Source of the DNA: Cruorifilaria tuberocauda
Taxonomy: Eukaryota; Nematoda; Chromadorea; Rhabditida; Onchocercidae
NCBI GenBank assembly: GCA_013365365.1
Contig: JABVXU010000075.1
Coordinates: forward strand, 112,915 to 176,914
Length of the DNA: 64,000 bases
Direction: 5' to 3'
Below, in pieces: positions 17,985 through 36,585 of the stretch. The notes under the pieces were generated by a model, which made no database searches, was not told where the DNA came from, and worked only from the letters and a program-made list of their open reading frames with translations. The position numbers were made by a program, and so were the translations under genes. Every line of letters begins with the position of its first letter. The first letter of the stretch is position 1.

Positions 17985-18610
17985 TTACTAGTTACTTTCG
18001 AAAAGAAACCACTAAAACTTCAAGCACTAAATCATTTTAGAAAGAAACACAATGGAAGAGGATAAATTTTTCGCTACACAACTGTCCTTAAAGTGCCGTA
18101 AATCTCTTGCCAAAGTTGTTCTATTTAATTTGTCACTTATTTAACCTACAATAATTCCAGAAAATAGTACTGGATTAGAACAATATCCAAACTGGGTTAA
18201 TTTGAAGATTCACAGTAAATCCAACAAAATCAGAGCACAGTAAATCGCAGTAAATATAACAAAAAGTAATATCTGTGATGCTCAAATTTGACACACCTAG
18301 TTTCTCTGTTCAAGTTCCACTTCAATGTTATCTTATATCTTTTCGCAAATCCTATCCCTACCCTTCGATCTTAGAACTCAGCTTTTTTCTCTCACTTAAA
18401 TATCGTTTAACAAACAACCTTACACAAACAGTGAAATACCTCTTAAACAAAGAAAGAACAACGGCTCGGGCGAAATGGAAGAATTCGAGATTTGGAGTGA
18501 AGGTTAAGCGGTTGCTCTGTTGTAATTTTAGAAAGTGGAAGTGTAATCAAAGTAAGTTTTGCGAAGACTTGACTTTACCAATCTTAGCGAATCGCTTCCA
18601 ATTGTTAACA
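17985..18610. other. Divergent promoter region, PRP5 / PLP homeostasis protein
   Basis: 626 bp between opposed start codons. The frame of the plus-strand gene stays open upstream to an ATG at 18275, which would add over 100 Lys/Arg/Phe-rich residues with no similarity to the PLPBP family. I treat that as 5' UTR reading open by chance. Confidence 0.5.
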
Positions 18611-20168
<1,558 letters not shown>

Positions 20169-20710
20169 CCTTGTCGCAAAGTTATTTTCATAATCCATAT
20201 AGCTTATGTAATTTCTAATAATCATTTCGAATATTCTTCAACTTCTTTTCTATAAGATTTAACATTATTTCTGTCCCAGATTTATGTTGATTCATATATT
20301 TTGATCTATATTGATATAATTATCAAACATGTTTATTTAATCAAATATATTGTTTAGGTTGTCCATTATGTAAGCTGATGAAAAAATTTTATTCATAAAT
20401 TTCGTTTCGGTTTTATGGATACTACCTGAAGGTGTAATAATATATTTGTTTTCCGCACAGTTTCAAACATCTTCCTTACGCGTAGATCAGGGGGCTGTCG
20501 CGTTCAATCCTATTTGATAGTAGTTGCATATCCAGAACCTCTTCCGGTTATGAATATGTGTGTGCTGAGTAGTGTCCAGATCTATTACATTATGAAAGAA
20601 ATAGACTTTAGTCCTGCGGTGCAAAATATTCGTTATTAACGGTCAGTGATTTTACAGCAAAGAGCCGAATGATTTTTTATTAACGTTTTTTAGGAAATTA
20701 TAGCTGAAAA
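20169..20710. other. Gap between PLPBP and the fucose transporter
   Basis: 542 bp between two genes on the same strand. No ORF of note. It is somewhat long for an intercistronic operon spacer, so co-transcription is possible but not shown by sequence. An in-frame TGA at 20705-20707 just precedes the transporter start. Confidence 0.45.
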
Positions 20711-22870
20711 ATGAAAAATGGACATAAACGTGAATCACTCATGCAGAAATATGTCAAAATATTCGTTGTTATCTCCATATACTGGTAAAGCAATGGGTTT
20801 AAAAGAAATTAAAAAAATTGTTCACAATGATTCTGGTTTTTTGGGACTTCCTAAATTTTGATTCGGATGAAAACAGTGAAAATATTGTTTGTTTAGGTTC
20901 TGTTCAATAGGTCTCGTATTTCTGAACAAATATTTGCTAAGCAGTGAATCACTTAAGGTAAATGATTCTTGTAATTATGGAAAAAAGAATCTTCTTATAA
21001 TCTGGAAATAGGATGTCACTTCTTGTTAATGTTCTGAACTGTATGAAGAATGTTCTAAATTTTGCAGCTCAATGCACCGTTGTTTGTAACATGGTATCAG
21101 TGTTTTGTGACAGTGATGCTGTGCTATATTTTCTGTTGTATTTCTAAATTATATCCGTCATTGTTTGCATTTCCATTCATATCTTTTGATTACCGGATTT
21201 CGAGAGAGGTATTTATTTCTTAATTCCATGTGTTTAGAACTTCTTTTTTCTTTCAATTTTCTAGATTGTTATCATTAACAATATTTTAATAAGAATCTTG
21301 AAGCATGAGGATCTACCCTGAGTTTAGATTGCTTGAAATTTAAATCTTTCCTTTATACCGTACTCTCCCTTAATGATGCTTCGTTTCCAGGTGTTGCCGC
21401 TCTCATTTGTATTTGTTGCAATGATAGCTACGAATAATCTTTGCTTAAAATATGTCGATGTCTCATTTTATTATATTGGAAGGTCACTTACTACTGTTTT
21501 CAATGTGGTAAGTGAGCTTGAAATATGAATGATATTGCTCCAAATTCTCTAGGAAAAAGTACATTTTAGGTATAAAAAGGTGGAGAGAGTTGTAGAAAAA
21601 ATAATAACTGCTTGAAGTTAAAGTATTGCAGAAGATGAATTAGATTAGAAATTTATTCTTAGCTGCGGTAGGATAGTGTTTTTAGTGCGTTTTTAAATCG
21701 TAATTTATGTCAGATTTCTAACCACTTTCATATGTAATTTAGATATGTTCTTATCTAATTTTGGGACAGTTAACATCGTTGAGAACGATTTTATGCTGTG
21801 CATTAATTATTGGAGGTTTTTTTCTCGGCGTGGATCAGGAGGATGCTGCGGGTATACTTACATATTTACTTTTAGCTGAATGGATTTTAGTGATAGATTT
21901 TCTCTGCTCCAGGGGTTTCAACCCCCGAAATCGATTTCCATTTACTTATTTTCGTGTGAAATCAGCTTTTTTAGGTACTTTATCTGTTACTGGCGTTATC
22001 TATGGTGTAGCAGCGTCAATATTTGTTGCCCTAAATGCCATTTATACACAACGAACTCTGCCATCGGTTGGCGATAGTATTGCGCAGCTCACTTTGTAAG
22101 CTAAGTAAATCATTTGGAGATTAAATGATGGCATCAATCGAAATTGATGAATTTTTTGCTGTGAATGGCCAAGTAATGTGATAGCCATAATGAGATTTTG
22201 AAATTCTTAGAACTGCTTTTTCAGGTACAACAATATAAATACATTAGCGTTGTTCCTACCTGTTATGTTATTCACTGGTGACATCAGTGAAGTATTTTAT
22301 TTCCATGGTTTATCGTCCATACGATTCTGGACTTTGATGACATTATCTGGTATTTTTGGTTTTTTAATGAGCTATGTTACTGGATGGCAGATTCAGGTAA
22401 ATTTGTGCTGTCTTTTACACTCAATGCAGCAATAATTGTTATATGGCTTAATTTTTTTGGTAATTTCATTATTTAGGTTACATCATCTTTAACACATAAT
22501 ATCAGTGGCACGGCAAAAGCGGCAACTCAAACCGTTATTGCAGTTGTGTGGTGGCAGGAAGTGAAACCTTTGCTTTGGTGGATAAGTAATGCAGTTGTTC
22601 TCGTTGGTTCAGCTGCATATACAATAGTTAAACGAGAAGTTAGTCTTGATTTCTGGCTCATTCAAAAACAAAAAGCTGGACTTTGGATTTGCGATAAATC
22701 AATTCCTGTTTCAGTTTAAATTGTTTGGAAATTGAACTTTTATCAGTAAAGTGTTCCTTCCTTTCCAGGAAATGATTGATAAGTACGATACTAATAAATC
22801 CACGTTAAATGATAGTGCCGAGCGACAATCCATACTGTTAGGTTTCAGTGACGAGGATGAAGCAGTGTAA
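20711..22870 (+). CDS. SLC35C1: GDP-fucose transporter (SLC35C1 family)
   Basis: Golgi nucleotide-sugar antiporter importing GDP-fucose for fucosylation. Nine exons join in phase: 20711-20784, 20897-20957, 21068-21208, 21391-21507, 21743-21851, 21975-22095, 22225-22396, 22477-22638, 22769-22870 (352 aa; human about 364). The start is fixed by an in-frame TGA six bases before the ATG. Family blocks: [126 protein letters not shown]. About ten membrane segments are expected. The short acidic tail ends FSDEDEAV. Two alternative forms are visible: the 123-nt intron 21852-21974 has no stop and keeps frame, and reading through the last intron gives a different tail ending near 22719. Confidence 0.94.
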
Positions 22871-25071
22871 TCAAGCAATGTCGTTTTGTACGAGTTTTGA
22901 CCAACAAAATTTTCTGATTTTGTATTGCTTTCTGCCGTATGAATATATGCCAATTAGAAGTGCTGTTTTCTTTAATTATGTGTGTTTCATGATTCTCTAA
23001 TTTAATTATTTTCCTAGTTAGTTTTAACATGTTTTGGTCCATGTTGCTCTTTTTTCAGATTATTTCTTATATATACTTTCGTATTTATGTATGTTTAACT
23101 TCTCTCTTTAGTTTTGTCATAATATAATTTGACAAAACTGTAGTTCATTCTTTTACTTTCATTTACTATATCATACATGCTTCATGCTTATTGCGATAAA
23201 TTAAAATTTGCTCAAAACTAAATATTTTTGTTGACCAGGCAATGTCGTAGAAGAAATTTTAAGTGAAATGAGCATTAGATTAAGATGAGTAAAATGGCAA
23301 ATATACTTTTTTTTGTAAGTACTACTAGATATTGGAAACTCAAACCCTTTTGCAGGAAGCAGGAAACTTTCTGAAGAATAAGTGTACTTTGTAGGACTTC
23401 GTTAGGTTTCCAAATTGGCTTGTCAATATACATGAGTTTTCTTGACACGTTTTTTTCAATCAAGTAAACAGGAAATTTCAATTATTTTGGATGGTTCCAT
23501 CGGGAAATACTTCGAAAACAACATTTCACCATTAAGATTATATAATTGCGGAAACATTTTCATTATATGCAAGGGCCTCACCTCTGCTATGTTCAGATAA
23601 ATCCTCATGCTTTGCAGGCAACGATCTTTCAGTGGTGAAGCATTATGGGTTGTAGTTGTTATAAGCTCATGAAATTAAGAATTTTATTCACTGTGTAGAT
23701 CAAACAGGATGTTGCACAGAAGATTTCTTTATTATTTTCATTCAGAAACATCTCTCTTCAGTGAATTTTCCGTTTGTGAAAACTGAAATAGCATAATGTT
23801 TTCTGATACTACATAATTTTCGATACTGCTAGTCCTTTCAACTGGAAATATCCTAATTGCAATTGAAATGAACAAGAAATCCAATATTTATTGGAAGACA
23901 GGTGCTCCGGAAGAAACTTATAAATTGCTTATTCTATAATATCTGACAAATTTATTGAACAATTTTAAAATATTTAAGAACTGTTTCAATGCAGATAGAT
24001 CCGCACAGAGCAATATGGAAACAAATGTGGTAGCCTTTCGGGTAATCTATTTCAGACATGGGATAAAAATAGTCTATCTGATGGTCGTATTTTTGCAGTC
24101 GTACTACTTTTGTTTTTGTCTTTCTACATTTTAATTCCAATAACATTTTTCATAAATAAATACATTGTATAAAAAACGAAGCTTTATCGTGTTAGCTTCA
24201 TTTTCGAGAAGTTGTGCCTTAAATTAATACTTTAACTAGGACTTCGATTTGAGAAAAGTTTCATACAAAGTATTAATTAAAAGTGTATTACTACACTGAT
24301 ATCATTTGAATTCAGCAATAAAGAAGAGCAACATCTGAATATTATTGTATTAAATAGAACATTTAATGATATAATGACAGCTCAGGCTTACGAATGAAGT
24401 TGGCGGTGCAGTTGGAAATGAATGAAATTAGTCTACTGAATGTTTATAGCATTATGTAACTCCTCGTCGAAAAAATAAAAAAACTCATCCGCTAAAACCA
24501 TGAATTCGATTGCCATCAAATTTTAAGCATTACCCAGGTCTTTAGATCTGAAGACCGCGTCAATATGCGTAGATTTTTTTAATGACTTCTTTGAGACCAC
24601 GTCAATTTAAAACAACTTAAACTCCTCAGCGAAGCAAGAATGTAGATCCAGAACGTCCAAGAAAAACTAATTGCATCCACGCCATTCTGCTAGATTACAA
24701 TCTTCTATCTAACCTAAATAAGTTCACGACAAAAATTACAAACTTGTTACGCTTGAAACTCCACGTGTTAATTAAATTACTGCTCAGAAATTGTAAACTA
24801 TAATAATAATATCAGGAACATAATGGATTGGTCACAGGAAAAAAAACAATCAATATTGAAAGTGGTAAGTTAAACGTTATTATTTCTAAAACATTTGAAT
24901 ATATTTGACGATACTCAAGGCATTTAAATCAGATATATGAATCTGACTTCTAATTAGAGTAAAATATTTTGTTCTAGAATATTCGTTTCTCAGTAAATAA
25001 TTTTTCACAAGTAAACTCATAATTCAAGTATTTGAATCTTAAATGACAGAACTTTACTATATTGAAAGTAA
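22871..25071. other. Convergent intergenic region, fucose transporter / SARS2
   Basis: 2.2 kb between two stop codons facing each other, so it holds both 3' UTRs. Minus-strand ORFs of 64 to 80 codons have no family features or splice context. No repeat or RNA gene recognised. Confidence 0.45.
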
Positions 25072-27533
25072 CTACGAAGTACACCGACTACTGATATTTA
25101 CATCCGTAGCATTATGTAAGCTGATAGTCCAAGACCTCGTTTTGGGCATCCTTTGACGAATTTCGCACGGTAATTCCAATAAACGTTTCCTGTCCTAAAT
25201 AAAATGGAAATTTGCAAAATTAAATGATGGAACCGATTTAAAACTAGGAGTAGTATTATGAGAAAATTACATTCTGATAGGTTTCTAACAAAGCAATAAG
25301 TGCTCTGGTTGTCGCAACCGCTGTAGCGTTACAAGTATGAGCGAATTTTTCCACACCATTCGAATCACGATATTTAATACCTGAAGCAGTATTGTCAGCA
25401 AATACTTTGAAAACATTTTTTAAATTATTAAATAAGTAACAAAATCAATGCTACAGAACATAATATATGTATATATTCATATTCTGAAGAAATGTAAATA
25501 CAAACTTAGCCGTCTTGCTTGATAGTCAGTGCAATTTGAAGCACTTGACACTTCACCAAACATTTTTCTTCCTGGCATCCAAGCTTCGATATCGAATTTT
25601 CGAGCAGCTGAAGCACCTAATTCTTCCGATGGCATATCGAGAAGTCTAAAAGATTGATAATCCAAACAGTTCATAACTACAGATAAACATCAGGTCAATC
25701 TGTTTATGCAGACCTGCAATGTAGTCCTAAGCTTGAAAAAATTGAAGTCTGTACTTCGACCAATTTATCCAACTGCACATCACTGTCATTTTCTTTGCAA
25801 ATAACAAACATTTCGATCTGAAATTTTATAAAATGAATTCTTAAAATATTTTGTCATATGTTTCAGCATTCCTCCCATTAAATCGATTAAACGAACATAA
25901 CCAAAGCCTACCAATTGTAAGCTCTCCGGATTCTAGAGTTCTTTGTAACTACCGTTTATACCGCCTATTTTGGAACCAGGGATGTTTTCAATACGTCTGA
26001 CAAGTCCTGCAGTTCTTTTGTTTTTTCTTCTAAACTTCTAGACCGTTCTCCCTGTTAAGCATTGTATATCATTTTTTCGATGTGTTATTTTATGACTTGC
26101 TTTTCTTCAGTAAATTTTCCTTCAGTTTTTGGAAGCCATATTTACAATTGTCGTATGCTTGGGGAGAAAATATAATTTAAATTCAAATCAAATTCTTGTA
26201 ACTTTTTCATAAGTATGCTGTTATTTCCATTAAAAAGTTTTTAACGAATATAAAAAACATGAAGAAAAACCTTATTAAATTCGTGAACTCTGTACAATTT
26301 ACTTTCAGCAGCATTTGTTGAAATTTCTGGCCGAAAACATCTGCTTAAAGCTTTCAACTTGAGAGGTAACTGATCGTGTTCAAAAACCCGTCCACTTACC
26401 AAACTACTGAGTCCCATTTCTCCAAATACAAAATTCCATCTGTTTGAATGTAAGGAGATCGCAAGTGTTTTTTGGACTCTGACGCAACTATCCTTTCTCA
26501 GATAATTTAAATGTAATGAACTTTTATTCAAATAACTGATCATGAGATTACTACGTTACTTCGGCAATCAAGTAAATTATGTTTAATTTCCCTCGCAAAT
26601 TTACTCGAAAAACTTTGCAATTATTTCTTCATTTTTCCACCACATTTTCCTGAATTCTGATTTGACAGTACTTATTTCAGCGAAGTACTTGTCCTTCATT
26701 TCTCTTTAGACTAAAAAAAATTTGATATTATGAAAAATAATAAGCACCAACCCGATGTACCCGACAAACATAAATCGTTGTAATTCCTCAAGCGATATAA
26801 GATATCCTTATCCGATCTTTGCTGCAATCCACATCTTTCAGGAATGCTCTCATGAATTATGTCCGGTACAATGACAGAACTAAAACCTTTCTGTTCCACG
26901 ATCGATGAAACGTAATCAAGTAACGCAAGCTCCAAATCAGCTAAAGGACCTAAAAGATATTGGAGGCTGCAATCATATAATCAAAAGTAAAGAAGTCTTC
27001 CAAATAATTCTGAGAATTTGACAAAAAATACCGATAAATGCATAACTTCGTTCACCACATGCATTTAAGGGATTGTAAAGAGCCTTCCAAGCTTTAGCAA
27101 TATTTTCGGCAGTTTCCAAATTATCATCCTTTCGTTTCTCACCAAAAAATCGTACAACATGAGCAATTGAAAAGGCACCCTTTGCAACACTTGTATGACA
27201 TAAATTCGGTATCAGCATGGCTTCTTCGTACAGCTGTAAATCAATTGTTTGCAAATTTAGATAAATACGAGTAACTTGAATTTCTCAGGAGAAAACAACT
27301 ACTTTGTCCCATAACAATTGGCACTCCTGCTCTGATTTATCCAACTTCCTTGAATAATCTTGAATTTGTTTCCACAACTTATGAACTGCATCGATATCAC
27401 CAACACCTTTACGACACCGTATGTTTTCCTTAATCAGGTCCAGATTTTTGTTGTTCAACAAAAAATCGAAATCCAATTCTGGTCGAGAGAGAGCGTTCGA
27501 CATAGAATTCAGCAATCTTCTTTTGAGTGACAT
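25072..27533 (-). CDS. SARS2: Seryl-tRNA synthetase, mitochondrial
   Basis: Class II aminoacyl-tRNA synthetase charging mitochondrial tRNA(Ser). The ATG at 27533 gives a short basic leader, [19 protein letters not shown], then [20 protein letters not shown], the start of the N-terminal coiled coil. Catalytic blocks: [20 protein letters not shown] and [15 protein letters not shown] (motif 1 region); [20 protein letters not shown] with FNKV (motif 2, with the expected Arg); [20 protein letters not shown] and [20 protein letters not shown]; and [20 protein letters not shown] (motif 3 Arg). The extreme C-terminus is uncertain. The last exon after 25202 is open in all three frames. The best canonical splice, AAT|GTAATT to TTTAG|GACAGG, gives [14 protein letters not shown] and stop TAG at 25074-25072. 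The leader and divergence from cytosolic SerRS support the mitochondrial form; import itself is inferred. Confidence 0.92.
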
Positions 27534-28829
27534 TTCAAGATGAAACTTTTCACCACTTATGCCGTCTTATGGCCTGGAAGTATGCAAACTTCGTAAATTT
27601 TTGGAGTGAGTCTATAAAGTAGAAAGACGTTTGAAGACAGCGTCTTTAATTTCACAACACTTCAATTAATTTAATTAGAGTTACTGTAGTGGAAATTCTA
27701 CGATGCCTTTTTACGAAATTTCACGAGGAAGATATGAGTGTTTTACTTGAGATCCCTATTACATACGACGTAAATACCTTCTGTTTTTGTCACAATGCTG
27801 CAACGATATCCTTGGATTTCGTCCAAATTTTCAAAATCTGCGGCAAATTTCAAACGGTTTGTCTGATGGGACGTAAGTTGAAGTGGTTGGAACGGATGGC
27901 TCAGTGACGGGAATAAGGGTGCATGACGACGGTTACGTGGTTTATTCCTTTTAAAAGTTTCCTATATCTACGTCTTTGTTTGTGCTGCTATGGATGACGG
28001 ATATTTGTGATGCCTCTCAGTTTAACAGTAAGGAAAAACTGAGTTATTTCATCCTGCTTTATGTCTAGTTGGTGTAATTTTTGTTAAAGTCGGGAGACCC
28101 GACCATTTAAATTCTTCCCAACAATTCATCATTTATTATATGATTAAGAAAGTTCAACGTTGTCTTTAGTTAGTAGATTTCATCATAAAAACCGTCTTAT
28201 AGAATTTACCATGTTTCATCATTTATCCATCACCAGGCAAATTCATCTGACTCAAAAAGTAAATGTTAAACCCATCGATGATGAAATTACATGTGTTTAG
28301 TCAAAGCATAGAGTTTAGTTAAAGCAAATCGTGTGCTCTCCTTGCATCAGGTTTCTTTTTCCTCATTTAGTTCTACAAGACTATGTTTGGAAATTTGCAT
28401 ATGAATTTGTAATTTGCATATATTCGACCTCTATGATATAATGTGCATTTATGTAAAAGCGGATACATTATGATTTCATCCTTTAATATATTCATTTTAG
28501 ATTAAATATTCCATTCGTTCATTTCATATCAAGGGAGGAAACCTATTGCATCACTCTATGCCTTCTTTGTGGTAATTAGTCATCCTATCTACTTATAGTT
28601 AGTTAACTATGATCCTGCCCAAATATTTGTATAGATGAGTGGTTTGAAAATCAGACCGTATCAGTTCTTACATAGTGAATTTAATTTCTTTGTGATTTTG
28701 TAGTGTACTATATTTGAAGTTTAAAACATATAACGAGAAATCTTGGTCAATGCAGATTAAAATTGCACGTCCGTAGCTTCATCTCATAATTTGGATACTG
28801 GTGGGGTTATCAAATTATCATCGTACAGT
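27534..28829. other. Divergent intergenic region, SARS2 / pig-1
   Basis: 1.3 kb between opposed start codons. It should contain both promoters. A 72-codon ORF at 27689-27907 has no recognised features. No repeat seen. Confidence 0.5.
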
Positions 28830-33433
<4,604 letters not shown>

Positions 33434-33465
33434 TTCCATTTATTGATATGGAATTATTGAATTGC

Positions 33466-33471
33466 AATAAA
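33466..33471 (+). promoter_or_regulatory. Polyadenylation signal of pig-1
   Basis: Canonical AATAAA starting 33 bases after the pig-1 stop codon. This implies a very short 3' UTR. Confidence 0.6.
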
Positions 33472-35250
33472 ATCATTGAAATACCGACTTTTGAATGCTT
33501 AACATATTTAAAAGTATGAAATTAAACGTTTACTAGGGGTGTAGAGCGTATATTGCATCAAAATCATTGAAATATGGTATTTTTAAAAACACATCTAAGA
33601 CTACCGAATATGAATTTATAGAAAGTTCTTCATTAATACTAATTTTAAGGATTCTCTATTATTGATATATGGACTCTAAATGTTGGACTTGTGAAGATGA
33701 TATTGTATGTGTGTAGTTGTTTTAGTTGTAGTAAGCGATTTGACAAAATTGATAATTTTTCCTAGGGATATTACTATCTTTAGAATTAACGTCAAACTGC
33801 GGTACTGTTTAATTTATTTTAGTTTACTTTGTTTTCCTAATTTCGTGCAATTAATATTGAATTAAGCAGGAAACAATAATGATTTAAATTTTAACTGGAA
33901 TTTATCACCATTTGTCGTCTTATCATGAATAGCAGTCTTCTCATAATGCCGGTTCTCATTTTTCATTTTTTCATCTTATTCCTTAAAAGCTCTCAAAATA
34001 GTTAGCTTTATTGCATTTTTCACATTTTGTTCTTCTCATTAATTGTCAATGAAATTTTTGATCATCTTATAACCAGATCATATTTACATTCATCACTTAT
34101 GTTGTGAATGAAGTGTTTGTTGACTTGATAATAACCTGATCAATAAGTCAGTATTGTTCACTGGCAGAAAAAATAGCTCGCTGGTTTGCTCACTATTATG
34201 TAAGCCCGTTAATTGTTTTGAATGAATATTCAAGTTTTCATTATTTCTCAGCGGGTTATGTCTTAGGTAGCATGTCTTTTTTCTTATTAAATTTCCTTCA
34301 CTTATATTAAACATAAATTAAGATATATGAATCTAGAAACATATCAGAAACGTACTGTGTTCTATTGTTGCTCACTAAATATATGATAGAGGTTGTGTTT
34401 GATTCTGCACTATTTGTGTTTATTTTAAGTTAAAGATTTTTTTTTGTTAATTTTGTTTGATATTTACTTGGCTTGAAGATAGGATTCTGTATGGAAATTA
34501 TTGTTGGTTGTTGAATTACTCAGGGACTTTTCTCCGCTAGTTTTTGCTTGGGAAGAATTTTTAGGAGAATTCTTCATAATGTGGAGTATAGAATTAGGGA
34601 TGAAGTTAAAACTTTGTCTGGATTCCTAAAAAGGTATCACGTTGAATTTATAGCTTCTCCTTTTGGAAAATGAGATAGATGGAAGGCGGAAACATTCTTC
34701 TGTTGTTTTAATCAAAAGACTAATTTAGAGAAACCGGACGTAGAACACCTGTTAATAATCTAACATATATCTGGACAGTCCATCCTCCAATAGATTCATG
34801 ATGAAAAAAATGTGCTGTATGGAATTGTTCAATTCTAGTCTGTTCTCTCCTTTTTAAAAAATTATTTTTCACTGTGTTTTCTTTCTTACAGACAGCTATT
34901 GGGTGATCATTAACTGTTGGATACATTCCGAACTTTAGCGCGGGGACGAGGAAGAAGGAGGAGAGGGAGTTTTTCCTTCTAAATGGCATCTATTCAAACG
35001 ACCTACAGAATTAGTGTAGTGTTATGAACAAAGAATTTCTGCCCTCGGATATCGTTATTCTTCGTTGTACTTCAATGAACTTTCTAAAGTTACGGGTGTT
35101 TTAAGCTGCTGTTTGATTAATTGGTTCATGTGATAGACTGTCTCTAAACATCTTCGATTATTTAGCAAAGATTTATCCGACAGATAGAATACTAGAATAC
35201 TTCTATGAGACGTTTCCTCCCAATAAAGGGTGCCCAATCATGTCCTGAAC

Positions 35251-35310
35251 AAGGCTGGTTTGTTTCCAGTTTTAACAAGGCATCGTGGCTTGTTTCCAGT
35301 TTTGTCAAGT
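35251..35310. repeat. Two-copy 30-bp tandem repeat
   Basis: The block TTGTTTCCAGTTTT recurs with an exact 30-bp period (TGTTTCCAGT at 35261 and 35291), flanked by similar GGCT and CAAG bases. It is a recent short duplication in non-coding sequence. Confidence 0.7.
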
Positions 35311-36522
35311 GTATTTGTCAAATTTTTGAAATATCTTATTCTGAAGGTCTTACTGTTGTTAGATTTGGATAAGTATTGTTTTTACTGTATCGCTAAATTT
35401 TTTTAAGCAAACGTGGATGGTCCTGCTTTTATGCAGTGATTAACTAGGTGCTGGAATACTTATTATAAACCTACAATCCAAAGTTTCGATTTATTTACTT
35501 TATGTCAAGATTCCCCCGCATCCTGTCTTTAAGTCTTAATTCAAATTTTGGTAGGGTCAAAAAATTTTTAAATGGAAAATACGAAATTTTGCAGCGAAAT
35601 AACGCAGAGGAGCATTATCTTGGTTTTATATTACTTGAGGAACGTAGTTTTATATTTGTTAATGACTAAGCATATGTAAATTGTTTGCATGTAATTGCGG
35701 ATCGACCATTTTAATGTCATCACACCTGGTACATTTCATCTTGAAAGTATCAACAGACACAACGAAGAAATTATGGATTGTGATCTCAGATTGATCTTAT
35801 TTTGAAATTTCTGAAATACTTTAATAAGACAATATTCGGCTAGGCACCGTAAATTTTTTTTTACTGCTGCTGTGTAAATTCGTATCTGATATAAATATCA
35901 TCATTAGGATACACAGTACACTGAATAGTCAAACGGTGTTTGTTTACTTTTCAGGATATTGTTAGTAATTCTGTTTTAAAAGTGAACAAGATTACAGCAG
36001 CTGATTTGACCGTGAAATTAACCTCCGTTAAATTTTTCTGTAATTGTAAGTCATATTAATTTTTTCAATTTTCTCCGAATATATTTCTTCACACACATCA
36101 GTTTAAAGATTTTTTTTTGAAGTTTACAAGTGGACTGTTTTTAAGATAGATATGTCATACTCAGTGTTCTTCCGTTACTTGCTAAAGTTTATTATAGCTT
36201 CTTGCTTGTTATTCATACTTTTTGAGGCTCGTTATTTCTTCCAATATTCGCATATTTATTACTGTAAAAGTGAGACATAAGAGTTACTGGTTGTTAACAG
36301 TATATTTCATTTATTGGTTTTCCTAAAGTTCTGATTCGTATAAAATGAGTATGATTGACAAGAAACAATTTTGAAGCAAATTTCGCATGGTGAGTTGAAC
36401 ATCCAGAAGTACACTTTAAAATTAAATTCTCCAAGCTTTGTTTTTCAGAATAGTTTTAAGTTTTAGTTACAGTGACAAGTTTTAAGAATTAGGTACTTGT
36501 TTTCTTTAGAAACACAGAGACC

Positions 36523-36585
36523 ATGCACACAAGGCATGTGGTCGGGATAAGGAAAGCGGCCATTTTCAAAATTGCTGCTGGAGTG
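36523..36585 (+). CDS. Candidate upstream coding exon of unc-30
   Basis: A 21-codon segment starting ATG (MHTRHVVGIRKAAIFKIAAG, then V). It is preceded at about 36510 by the strong acceptor TTTTCTTTAG and ends in phase 0 at a GTAAGA donor. The mapped unc-30 exon is open in frame upstream of its first ATG to an acceptor at 38311 (AATCCAG) and would contribute EHPDNFPLV before MDLEANHL. Joining the two adds 30 residues and keeps frame. The phase match is suggestive, not proof. It could instead be a separate short upstream ORF. Confidence 0.35.

Larger units (their letters stand above)
33434..36522. other. Intergenic region pig-1 to unc-30
   Basis: 3.1 kb. The left end holds the pig-1 3' UTR. 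Two adjacent minus-strand ORFs (35237-35055, 60 codons; 34989-34720, 89 codons) lack recognisable domains or joined splice sites and are not called. A two-copy tandem repeat lies at 35251-35310. The right part may carry unc-30 regulatory sequence. Confidence 0.45.

Noticed and set aside
18275..18610. In-frame upstream extension of PLPBP from an ATG at 18275
   Set aside because: The added residues have no family similarity, and homology begins after the ATG at 18611.
34720..35237. Two neighbouring minus-strand ORFs (60 and 89 codons)
   Set aside because: They do not join in phase through recognisable splice sites and show no family match.
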